Source: an uncultured Eubacteriales bacterium
GTDB lineage: Bacteria > Bacillota > Clostridia > Christensenellales > UMGS416
Length of the DNA stretch: 64,000 nucleotides
Assembly (NCBI GenBank): GCA_900542005.1
Contig: UQLW01000001.1
Location: 81,388-145,387 of the forward strand
Reading direction: 5' to 3'
Shown here: one piece after another, positions 51,819 through 59,090 of the stretch
How the letters are laid out: the number at the start of each line of letters is the position of its first letter
Numbering within the stretch: the first letter of the stretch is position 1
Notes under the pieces: generated by a model
What the model was told of the DNA's origin: nothing
The model's input: the letters and a program-made list of their open reading frames with translations, nothing else
The model's database searches: none
Position numbers and translations under genes: made by a program

Positions 51819-52859
51819 ATGAGAAGAACATGCAAACTGCTGGCTGCGCTGCTGTGCCTATGCGCGGTAGTGACGCTGACGCCGGCAGCGCCAGCCTACG
51901 GGGCCCGGAACTACGAGGTCAAGGTATGGGCCGTCGTGGTGGACGCCAACAACCAATTTATCTCCAAAAGCGAATTGCCATCCCTGAATTTCACCGGGAC
52001 GAGCACCGAATCCATGTCCACAAGCGGTGTCATTGATAACAAATGGCAGTGGAACCCCACCGGAAACGACTATACGCTCACTGCCTCCGGCACCAAAACC
52101 AACGTAAACTGCGCGCCCCAGGTCAAGTGGCCCGGCAAGCTGTGGGATATGGATGGCTACACCTATAAGGGATGGCGCAGCCTGAGCTGGACGCCGTCAA
52201 AATTCGACGATTTCAGCGCCATCAACAAGCTGCCCTATGAATGGCAATACGACAAAAGCACCAATACCCTGCTGGTGGTAAACGCTACAGGCACCAACCT
52301 ATGCTATGTATTCCAAAAAAACGCGCCTGTTCCGACCCCCACGCCTACCCCGACTCCCACACCCACGCCGACTCCCACGCCTACCCCGACTCCCACGCCT
52401 ACCCCGACTCCCACGCCTACCCCGACTCCCACACCCACGCCTACCCCCATGCCTACCCCGACTCCCACGCCTTCTCAGACCACCGAACCCTCTCAGACCA
52501 CCGAACCCTCTCAGACCACTGAACCCTCCCAGACCACTGAGCCCTCCCAGACCACTGAGCCCTCCCAGACCACCGAGCCCTCCCAACCTACTGAGCCCTC
52601 CCAACCTACTGAGCCCTCCCAACCTACTGAGCCCTCTCAGACCATAGAGACGGCGCAACCGGAGCAAACGACCGGTGATTCGGCCGCTACAACGCCCCAG
52701 CCGGCTGCCTCGGAGGACACAACTACCGTCACGCCCACTGCCAGCACGCCCAAGACCGGCGATACGGCCTCCCTGTCCGTCTGGCTTTCCCTTGCGGCGG
52801 CGACCGGCGCCGTTCTGGTCTTTGCGGTCTTTGCCGCCCGCAAGCGCCGGGCCCAATAA
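51819..52859 (+). CDS. repeat-rich surface protein with a sortase-like tail
   Basis: A 346-residue protein with a signal peptide (MRRTCKLLAALLCLCAVVTLTPAAPAYG), an N-terminal beta-rich domain of about 140 residues, a (PT)n stalk, ten six-residue repeats of the SQTTEP type, and a C-terminus PKTGDTASLSVWLSLAAATG ending in a helix and RKRRAQ. The tail has the layout of an LPXTG anchor, but Leu is replaced (STPKTGD). It is probably attached to the cell wall, with the stalk carrying the N-terminal domain outwards. AGGAGGT lies before the ATG at 51819. Confidence 0.85.
   Translation: MRRTCKLLAALLCLCAVVTLTPAAPAYGARNYEVKVWAVVVDANNQFISKSELPSLNFTGTSTESMSTSGVIDNKWQWNPTGNDYTLTASGTKTNVNCAPQVKWPGKLWDMDGYTYKGWRSLSWTPSKFDDFSAINKLPYEWQYDKSTNTLLVVNATGTNLCYVFQKNAPVPTPTPTPTPTPTPTPTPTPTPTPTPTPTPTPTPTPTPTPMPTPTPTPSQTTEPSQTTEPSQTTEPSQTTEPSQTTEPSQTTEPSQPTEPSQPTEPSQPTEPSQTIETAQPEQTTGDSAATTPQPAASEDTTTVTPTASTPKTGDTASLSVWLSLAAATGAVLVFAVFAARKRRAQ
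52332..52472 (+). repeat. in-frame Pro-Thr coding repeat
   Basis: About 23 Pro-Thr dipeptides built mainly from an 18-base unit (ACTCCCACGCCTACCCCG) with third-base variation. Prone to length change by slippage. Confidence 0.9.
52473..52652 (+). repeat. ten 18-base repeats coding SQTTEP-type units
   Basis: Six SQTTEP, three SQPTEP and one SQTIET unit in frame. Synonymous differences group neighbouring units, as expected from stepwise duplication. A coding repeat, not a CRISPR array. Confidence 0.95.
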
Positions 52860-52874
52860 TCCTCCCCCACGGCC

Positions 52875-52918
52875 GGCAAGGCAGCCCGCGGCGCGGACAG
52901 CCGCGCGGCAGCCTTGCC
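52875..52918. other. long imperfect hairpin upstream of a terminator
   Basis: GGCAAGGC (52875-52882) pairs with GCCTTGCC (52911-52918), with further GC pairing inside. It lies between the surface-protein stop and the terminator, perhaps a 3'-end stabiliser. Confidence 0.5.
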
Positions 52919-52928
52919 CATAAAAAAG

Positions 52929-52962
52929 CGCCGTCCCCTGCCTTGATGGGCAGGGGACGGCG
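52929..52962. terminator. bidirectional terminator
   Basis: A 14-bp stem, CGCCGTCCCCTGCC with its complement, with AAAAAA on the left and TTTT on the right, separates the surface-protein gene from the convergent ROK kinase gene. Confidence 0.85.
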
Positions 52963-52982
52963 TTTTCTCTCTATTCTGCGGG

Positions 52983-53843
52983 CTAGGCGCCGCGCTCCTC
53001 GGGGAAAAAGGTATCGCGGGCGAAAATGATCGCGCCCTCGCCTACCAGCGAGGTGGGGACATTGGGGCGGATAATCTCCACGCCCTCGCGGTACAGCGGC
53101 AGGCAAGTTTTGTCAAAGGTATCGCGGATCTTCTCAAACATACCCTCATAGGTGCTGGCGCCGCCGCCCAAAGCAATGACCTTGGGGTGGGTCGTAAGCC
53201 GTACCGTGGACATTGCCATGCCCACGAAATACCCTACCCGGTCGACAACCTCCAGCGCCTTGGGATCCTTTTCCCGCACCTTTTGGGCCAGCTCCGGCCC
53301 CTCCATGCCCGCCGCCCGCAGGATGCTGCGGCCGCCGGCAATGCTGTTGAGGTGCTTGGGGCCCTCCGGCGTATCAAAGACAATATAGCCCAGATCCATA
53401 CCGCCATAGACCACCTTGCCGCTTTCACGGTCCCAGCTGCGGCTGCCATAGGCTACCCCCGAGCCCATCATCACAATGGTCACATTCACATCGTCAGGGT
53501 AGGGGTCCGCCGCAGCCAGGATAGCCGAATGCATATCGCCAAGCATCCGGATCGGAATCCCGTCCCGGGTGAAATAGCTGGCCGGCGTATAGCAGGCCAT
53601 GGGCAGGCTGTCGGTCAGGGTGATGAAGGTCCCCTCTGCGTTGACGCCGCCCGGGATTGCCATGCCGATGGCCCGGGGCTTAAAGCCCAGCCGGTCGAGA
53701 AAATCATGCAGATGGTCGCGGATCGGTTCCGAGGAGCAATCGACGCCGGTGGGATAGCGCTCCTCGATCAGCTGACCCTGGTGATAGATGATGAAGTGCA
53801 TTTTGCTGCCGCCCAGGTCTACGCCTAGAATATCTTCGATCAT
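52983..53843 (-). CDS. ROK-family sugar kinase
   Basis: A 286-residue ROK-type ASKHA kinase. The phosphate loop is GVDLGGSKMHF; MAIPGGVN and LGDMHSAILAA (with the catalytic-type Asp) follow, then the second phosphate motif MMGSGVAYGS and the late IALGGGAST. The Cys-rich zinc motif of glucokinase-type ROK repressors is absent and there is no DNA-binding domain, so it is an enzyme rather than a repressor. It likely phosphorylates a hexose. It is the last gene of the minus-strand run and follows the PHP gene after 36 bases. Confidence 0.88.
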   Translation of the reverse strand: MIEDILGVDLGGSKMHFIIYHQGQLIEERYPTGVDCSSEPIRDHLHDFLDRLGFKPRAIGMAIPGGVNAEGTFITLTDSLPMACYTPASYFTRDGIPIRMLGDMHSAILAAADPYPDDVNVTIVMMGSGVAYGSRSWDRESGKVVYGGMDLGYIVFDTPEGPKHLNSIAGGRSILRAAGMEGPELAQKVREKDPKALEVVDRVGYFVGMAMSTVRLTTHPKVIALGGGASTYEGMFEKIRDTFDKTCLPLYREGVEIIRPNVPTSLVGEGAIIFARDTFFPEERGA

Positions 53844-53879
53844 GGATCTTCTCCTTCTCCTTGACGGGCCTTGGCCCGG

Positions 53880-55163
53880 TTATGCAAAATAATGCTCCAG
53901 CAGCCGCCGGGTGCGCCCGCTCAGGCGCTCCAGCGCCTCCGCTGCCGTCTTCTCTCCCGCCTGGTAGGCCCGCATCAGCCGCCCCTCCTCATAGCAGAGC
54001 TCATCATGATAGGGGAAGTAATGCTCCAGCAGGAAGCGGCCGTAGCTTACCATCCGGTAGCTGCCCTGCATGCGGGGCTGCTCGCCGGGATAGTCGTCTA
54101 TGGCTACGGAGTACCCCTCCATCACCGAACGGTTGATATCCTCCAGCTCCAGGGACGGGGAAAAGACAAGCGTTTTCATATGGTTAAATTCCTTGCCGTC
54201 AATTACACCATGGGAATCGCTGCTGCCGACAATGGGGATCCGCGCCCCTTCAGCCCGCAGGTCGCCATACAGGGCATACTGCATCATATTTTCCCGAAGG
54301 CTTTGGCCGCTGACAAGCTCAAAGGCGTCGAACACTTCCGCCCGCAGCAGCGCCCGGGTCATGGCGTCCGGGACATGGTAAACGTTGGCCAGCCAATGGG
54401 GATGGCAGAAGATCGCCATACCGCCGCCCCGGCGGATCTGATCAACGCACCAAAGGCAGGAGGCGTATGCAAAGCGGTTTACCCCCTCGTCAAGCGGCGG
54501 CAGCCGCCGCTCGATGGCGCGCACCGCCTCATGATAGCCGTCCTCGTCCTGCCGGAACAGCTCATTCACCGAAAAGCTGCCGCCAAAGTTAATGATATGG
54601 ATCGGATTCCCCGGCGCATGAACCTCCTCGCCGTGAAACAGCCGAAGATCAATGGCCGTCTGGGCGTAGGCGTCCATCGCCTCCTGCGAGGGCTCCCACA
54701 GGCCGTGATCCGTGACCGCCATAAAGTCAAAGCCCTTCTGGCGGTACATGGCGGCCACAAAGGACGGGGCCTCCCGGCCGTCTGAGCAGGTGGTATGCAC
54801 ATGGAAATCCCCCCGGTAGGGCCGGCGTGCGAAAAGATCCGCCTTGACCGAATAGACCGACAGCTGGCATTCGCACATAAAGGGCCGGTCCCGGTCTGTG
54901 CGGTGCAGCCGGATGAAGTGCTCCTGTTCGCCCTCAAAGGCCCAGAAGAAGGACAGCACGCCATCCTTGGGATGCACACAGATGCGCGGATAGGCCCGCC
55001 CCGTCCCTTCCAGGCTTTCGGTCGTGGGCAGAATCTCGATTTCATAATCCTGATCCTGCCCAAAGGCCAGCGCCGGGCTCATGGGGCGAATGTGGATATC
55101 GGTCCCTTTGCCTGCCAGCACTACCTTGGGATAGATGTCATAGTCATACAGCGGCTTTTGCAT
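53880..55163 (-). CDS. PHP-domain metal-dependent phosphoesterase-like protein
   Basis: A 427-residue protein. An N-terminal beta domain of about 130 residues leads into a PHP domain: RGDFHVHTTCSDG (first metal His/His), AVTDHGLW (Asp-His), MAIFCHPHW, and GSSDSHGVIDG near the end, all likely metal ligands. PHP proteins hydrolyse phosphoesters. The N-terminal domain is not typical of histidinol phosphatase or polymerase-type PHP proteins. Placement between a sugar kinase and a GlpT-like transporter suggests organophosphate or sugar-phosphate metabolism. RBS AGGAGG. Confidence 0.85.
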   Translation of the reverse strand: MQKPLYDYDIYPKVVLAGKGTDIHIRPMSPALAFGQDQDYEIEILPTTESLEGTGRAYPRICVHPKDGVLSFFWAFEGEQEHFIRLHRTDRDRPFMCECQLSVYSVKADLFARRPYRGDFHVHTTCSDGREAPSFVAAMYRQKGFDFMAVTDHGLWEPSQEAMDAYAQTAIDLRLFHGEEVHAPGNPIHIINFGGSFSVNELFRQDEDGYHEAVRAIERRLPPLDEGVNRFAYASCLWCVDQIRRGGGMAIFCHPHWLANVYHVPDAMTRALLRAEVFDAFELVSGQSLRENMMQYALYGDLRAEGARIPIVGSSDSHGVIDGKEFNHMKTLVFSPSLELEDINRSVMEGYSVAIDDYPGEQPRMQGSYRMVSYGRFLLEHYFPYHDELCYEEGRLMRAYQAGEKTAAEALERLSGRTRRLLEHYFA

Positions 55164-55193
55164 TGCGTCGCCCTCCTCCTTGTTTCCCGGCGG

Positions 55194-56453
55194 TCATAGG
55201 TGTGCCCGCTTGTAGGGATTCCATACCTTCCGCGCCCACAGGCAGAGCAGCGCCCCGGCGACGCACATCAGGCACCAGGCCACCTGCGTTGCACCCCAGC
55301 CGCCATAATCCGAAAGCGCTCCGATCCCATAGGCGGATAGCGCGCTGCCCAGATAAACCACGGCGTTGAGCATACCCGATACAGTGGACACGCGGCGCAT
55401 ACGGGTAAAATACATGGGCAGCAGCGAAATAATCATGGTATTGATCGAATGCATGGCCGAAGTCGTTACTGCCAGCAAGAGCAGCGCCAGCGCCACGTTC
55501 AGCCGCTGGAAGGCCACCATCACGGCCAGGCAGGCCACCGACAGCGCAAAGAGCACCGCCGAAGAGGAAAGCTCGTCCTTCAGCACGCGGGTATTCATCC
55601 AGGAGGCGGCGTATACGCCGCCCAGGTTTACCAGCGGCAGCGCCATGGAAGCGATGATGGATACCTGGGCGCCCAGCCCATAGGCCTCTGTCAGGTAGGT
55701 CGGCATCCAGGTGGTAATGGAGTCCCGCAGCGCGCCCTGCAGCATAACCGCCAGCGCCGTAATCAAAAGCCCCGAGGGCAGCAGGATCGCCAGCATGCTG
55801 GGCCGCGGACCGGCCGGCGCCAGCTCCGGCGCCGCATTTTCCTCCGTCTCATCCACCATCCCCCGCTGCGCCCGCTTCTCCAGCGCGCCCAGCCCGGCCA
55901 GCCATACGAGCCCCATGGCGATAAGCACCGCCCCGGCGCTGTAAAAGGCCATCGCCCAACCGGACAGCGCGATCGCCGCGGCGGTCATCCCATAGCTTGC
56001 CAGCGTACCCGCCGGTATGGTTGTCGCCAGGTCAATCCCGGCCTTCAGGCAGCGCTTGCGCGGCATCGCCTCGGCCAGGATCCGCAGCAGCGGCGACCAG
56101 ATCATCGACTGGGTGACGCCGTTTACCATCCATATGGCGGCCATGATCCGCCAATCGCCTGTCAGGCCCATGGCCAGGTTCATTGCCCCCGACAGCAGAA
56201 GCCCGCTTCCAACCATCCAGCGCCCGTTAAGCTTATCGCCCAGGATACCCGACAGCAGCTGGCCTGCGCCATAGGAGACAAAAAAGCAGGTGGCAATCAG
56301 CCCGCCCTGGGATTTGGTCAGCACGCCCTGCAGCACCATGTCCGCCATGGCTGCGCTCAGGTTATACCGGCCCAGATAGGTCACAGTGTAGGCGATCCAG
56401 CAATACAGGAACAGCTGGTCCATCTGCCTGCGGTTTGTCCACTTTTTTTCCAT
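55194..56453 (-). CDS. MFS transporter, organophosphate:phosphate antiporter-like
   Basis: A 419-residue protein with twelve predicted membrane helices. The N-terminal sequence AYTVTYLGRYNLSAAMADM resembles the conserved start of GlpT/UhpT-type transporters, and GDKLNGRWMVGSGLLLSG is a cytoplasmic loop 2-3 motif. It probably moves a phosphorylated or acidic small molecule; a plain sugar is possible. It lies just downstream of a MarR gene and upstream of the PHP and ROK genes, fitting an uptake-and-process module. Confidence 0.85.
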   Translation of the reverse strand: MEKKWTNRRQMDQLFLYCWIAYTVTYLGRYNLSAAMADMVLQGVLTKSQGGLIATCFFVSYGAGQLLSGILGDKLNGRWMVGSGLLLSGAMNLAMGLTGDWRIMAAIWMVNGVTQSMIWSPLLRILAEAMPRKRCLKAGIDLATTIPAGTLASYGMTAAAIALSGWAMAFYSAGAVLIAMGLVWLAGLGALEKRAQRGMVDETEENAAPELAPAGPRPSMLAILLPSGLLITALAVMLQGALRDSITTWMPTYLTEAYGLGAQVSIIASMALPLVNLGGVYAASWMNTRVLKDELSSSAVLFALSVACLAVMVAFQRLNVALALLLLAVTTSAMHSINTMIISLLPMYFTRMRRVSTVSGMLNAVVYLGSALSAYGIGALSDYGGWGATQVAWCLMCVAGALLCLWARKVWNPYKRAHL

Positions 56454-56480
56454 CGTACCCCTCGCCCGTCTCCCGCAGCC

Positions 56481-56921
56481 CTATTCCCCATCCAGCCGCT
56501 GAAGGTTATCAATCATTTTCCTTAGGTAGCGGTTCAGCCCATCCTTCTCCTGCTGGGAGAAGCCGCTGAACATCACCTCGTCCATATGGGCGAAGGCTGC
56601 GTGGCATTCTGAGGACACATGCCGCCCCTTATCGGTCAGCACGATATGGTTGCAGCGGGTATCCCGCGGGTCGGTGGTGCGGGTCAAAAGGCCCGCCCTT
56701 TCCATCCGCTGCAGGCTTGTGGTGATGGTCGCCGAGCTGATATGCAGCGCGTCGGCCAGCTCCTTCTGCGTCGCGTCGGGAATCCGCTCCAGCGCGAACA
56801 GGATCATGGGCTGCCCCATATACAGCCCGTATTCGTTGAGCACCCTTTGCAGCCGGGAGCGGTGCATGCGCTGCATCTCCCGGAAAACAAGCGGGAGCCC
56901 CGCGTCTTCGTCAAGCTTCAT
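56481..56921 (-). CDS. MarR-family transcriptional regulator
   Basis: A 146-residue winged-helix regulator. The DNA-binding part is TQKELADALHISSATITTSLQRMERAGLLTR followed by the wing DPRDTRCNHIVLTDKG. The start at 56921 is preferred because GGGGGAG lies 7 bases before it; an earlier in-frame ATG at 56936 lacks a site. It overlaps the end of the sirtuin gene by 11 bases, so both are on one message. The neighbouring MFS gene is the natural target. Confidence 0.9.
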   Translation of the reverse strand: MKLDEDAGLPLVFREMQRMHRSRLQRVLNEYGLYMGQPMILFALERIPDATQKELADALHISSATITTSLQRMERAGLLTRTTDPRDTRCNHIVLTDKGRHVSSECHAAFAHMDEVMFSGFSQQEKDGLNRYLRKMIDNLQRLDGE

Positions 56922-57657
56922 TTTTTTCTCCCCCATGGTTCGCCCCGCCTACCGCCTGGGCCAGGTAGGCAAAGGCATCCTGTAAGTCCCCGTGAATCAC
57001 GCAGTCACAAAGCCGGTCCATCGCCGTCGGCTCCCGGTTGATCAGCACAAGCCGTCCCTGCCCCATACGCTGCAGCAGGCCGGCCGCCGGATAGACCCGC
57101 AGGCTCGTGCCTGCGACCAGCATGAGATCCGCCTCCGCTACGGCTTCCTCCGCTGCCTGCCAGGTGTCCGGCTCCAGCGGCTCGCCATACAGCACCACGT
57201 CCGGCTTGATGACGCCGCCGCACCGGCAGCGGGGCGTCCCTTCGCCCTCCAGGATCCGTTCCAGGCCATAGGCCTGGCCGCAGGCCATGCAATGGTTTCG
57301 CAGCACAGACCCGTGCAGCTCTAGCACCCGCCGGCTGCCGGCCGCCTGGTGAAGGCCGTCAATATTCTGGGTGATCACCGCCCGAAGCAGGCCGGCCCTT
57401 TCCCAGCCGGCCAGCGTGCGGTGCGCCAGATTGGGCTTTGCCTCGGGATAAACCATATGGCTTCGGTAAAAGGCGTAAAAGGCCTCTGGGCGCTCCATGA
57501 AATAATCGTGGCTCAGGATGGTCTCAAAGTCGCCTCCGATGCCTCCGGCGCTGCGGAAATCCGGGATGCCGCTTGGCACAGAGACCCCGGCGCCGCCCAG
57601 GAATACCATACGGCGCGCCTGCCCGATCCACCGCGCCGCCTGCTCCAGCGCCGTCAT
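56911..57657 (-). CDS. sirtuin-family NAD-dependent protein deacylase
   Basis: A 248-residue Sir2 protein. It has GAGVSVPSGIPDFRS (NAD binding), TQNIDGLH (catalytic core), the active His in ELHGSV, and four zinc Cys (CMAC and CRCG). Late VAGTSLRVYPAAGL and INREPT complete the Rossmann fold. The insertion typical of the DUF4917/defence-type SIR2 proteins is absent, so it should be a normal deacylase. ATG at 57657 lies in TGATG with the phosphomutase stop (1-base overlap); a GTG one codon earlier is an alternative. Confidence 0.93.
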   Translation of the reverse strand: MTALEQAARWIGQARRMVFLGGAGVSVPSGIPDFRSAGGIGGDFETILSHDYFMERPEAFYAFYRSHMVYPEAKPNLAHRTLAGWERAGLLRAVITQNIDGLHQAAGSRRVLELHGSVLRNHCMACGQAYGLERILEGEGTPRCRCGGVIKPDVVLYGEPLEPDTWQAAEEAVAEADLMLVAGTSLRVYPAAGLLQRMGQGRLVLINREPTAMDRLCDCVIHGDLQDAFAYLAQAVGGANHGGEKNEA

Positions 57658-59075
57658 CACAGCGCCAGGAAGGCCTTCATCTCATCGGCAATGCGGTTGG
57701 CCTCCTCCAGCGTACCCATCTCGCAGAAGATACGGATCAGCGGCTCGGTGCCGGAGAAACGGCAGATAATCCAACCGCCGCTCTTAAAGTATACCTTGCA
57801 GCCATCCAGATAGCTGACATGATCCACCTCCGCTGAGAAGGCGGGCAGCTCCCTGCGCACCATCAGCAGGTCGTTGATCTGCTCCTTGCGCTGCTGGGTG
57901 AAGCGATAATCCCGCTCCGCCATCTCAAAGGTGCCGAATTGATCGGTGATCTCCTGATAGATCTCCGACAGCTTGCGGCCGGTAACCGCCAGCATTTCCA
58001 CAAGAAGCGCCGCTGCGTAGATCCCGTCCTTGCCCTGGATATGGCCCCGCACCGTCAGGCCGCCGGAGGACTCGCCGCCAATCACCGCGTTCGTCTCGAT
58101 CATCTTGGCCGATATATGCTTGAAGCCTACCGGTACCTCATAGCACTTTTCGCCATAGCTCTCCGCCACCTTATCCAGCAGGTGCGTGGTGGCAATATTG
58201 CGCACCGCCGGGCCCCGCCAGCCCTTATAGCGCACAAGGTAATAATACAGAAGCACCAGGATCTCATTGGGATGCAGGAAATTGGCCTGGTCGTCGATCA
58301 CGCCGATGCGGTCGGCGTCGCCGTCGGTGGCCAGGCCGATGTCGCAGGCGTTCTCCACCACGAAGGTGCGCAGCGCCGAAAGCGTGTTGACGTTGGGCGC
58401 CGGCATGCGGCCGCCAAACAGGGTATCGTGCCGCTCATGGATCACGTCCACATCGCAGCGGGCCGTCAGAAGGATGGTCGACAGGCTGGTCTTGGACACG
58501 CCATACATGGGATCCAGCACCACATGCAGGTTCCGCGCGCGGATCGCGTCCATATTGATGGTGCTGATGATGGAGTCGATGTATTCATTAAAGGGGTTGA
58601 TCTCCCGGATCATGCCGGCGCGCACGCCCTCCTGATAATCCAGGGCCGGGATCTCCTCCAGGTCGATGGCGTCAATATAGCGCTCGATCTCGCCGGTTGT
58701 GACCTCGTCGGCGTCACGACCGCCCTTGATGAATACCTTGATCCCATTGTAGGTATAGGGGTTATGGCTGGCCGTTACCGCCATGCCATACTCCATGCCA
58801 TAGTTTTTCACGGTATACATAATCAGGGGCGTCGGCGCCTCCCGGGTGATGATGCTGCAGACGATCCCTTCCGCCGCCATAACCTCGGCCGCCCACATGG
58901 CCGATTGCCGGGAGAGGAAGCGCCGGTCAAACCCGATGCAAAAGCCCCGGCCCTCCACCTGCTCCGCCTTCATCTTCTGGGCCAGCGCATAGCTCATGCG
59001 CTGGACGTTGGCCTTGGTAAAGTCATCCCCGATGATCGCCCGCCATCCGCCTGTGCCAAAGTGGATCTTGCTCAT
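57657..59075 (-). CDS. phosphoglucomutase/phosphomannomutase family protein
   Basis: A 472-residue alpha-D-phosphohexomutase. All four family loops are clear: catalytic Ser in TASHNPYTYNG near residue 102, metal loop DGDADRIGV near 237, sugar-specificity loop GGESSGGLTVRGH near 330, and phosphate loop RFSGTEPLIRI near 443. It interconverts hexose 1- and 6-phosphates in the cytoplasm. It is sandwiched between a CapA-domain protein (15-base gap) and a sirtuin, which suggests a link with cell-envelope sugar supply. RBS AAAGGAG. Confidence 0.95.
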   Translation of the reverse strand: MSKIHFGTGGWRAIIGDDFTKANVQRMSYALAQKMKAEQVEGRGFCIGFDRRFLSRQSAMWAAEVMAAEGIVCSIITREAPTPLIMYTVKNYGMEYGMAVTASHNPYTYNGIKVFIKGGRDADEVTTGEIERYIDAIDLEEIPALDYQEGVRAGMIREINPFNEYIDSIISTINMDAIRARNLHVVLDPMYGVSKTSLSTILLTARCDVDVIHERHDTLFGGRMPAPNVNTLSALRTFVVENACDIGLATDGDADRIGVIDDQANFLHPNEILVLLYYYLVRYKGWRGPAVRNIATTHLLDKVAESYGEKCYEVPVGFKHISAKMIETNAVIGGESSGGLTVRGHIQGKDGIYAAALLVEMLAVTGRKLSEIYQEITDQFGTFEMAERDYRFTQQRKEQINDLLMVRRELPAFSAEVDHVSYLDGCKVYFKSGGWIICRFSGTEPLIRIFCEMGTLEEANRIADEMKAFLAL

Positions 59076-59090
59076 GCCCGATTCTCCTTT

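Noticed and set aside
52473..52652. A CRISPR array (regular 18-base units)
   Set aside because: There are no spacers; the units are in frame and encode SQTTEP repeats.
56911..57657. A defence-type SIR2 (anti-phage) protein
   Set aside because: Standard size, four zinc Cys and no extra effector or sensor domain; the context is metabolic.
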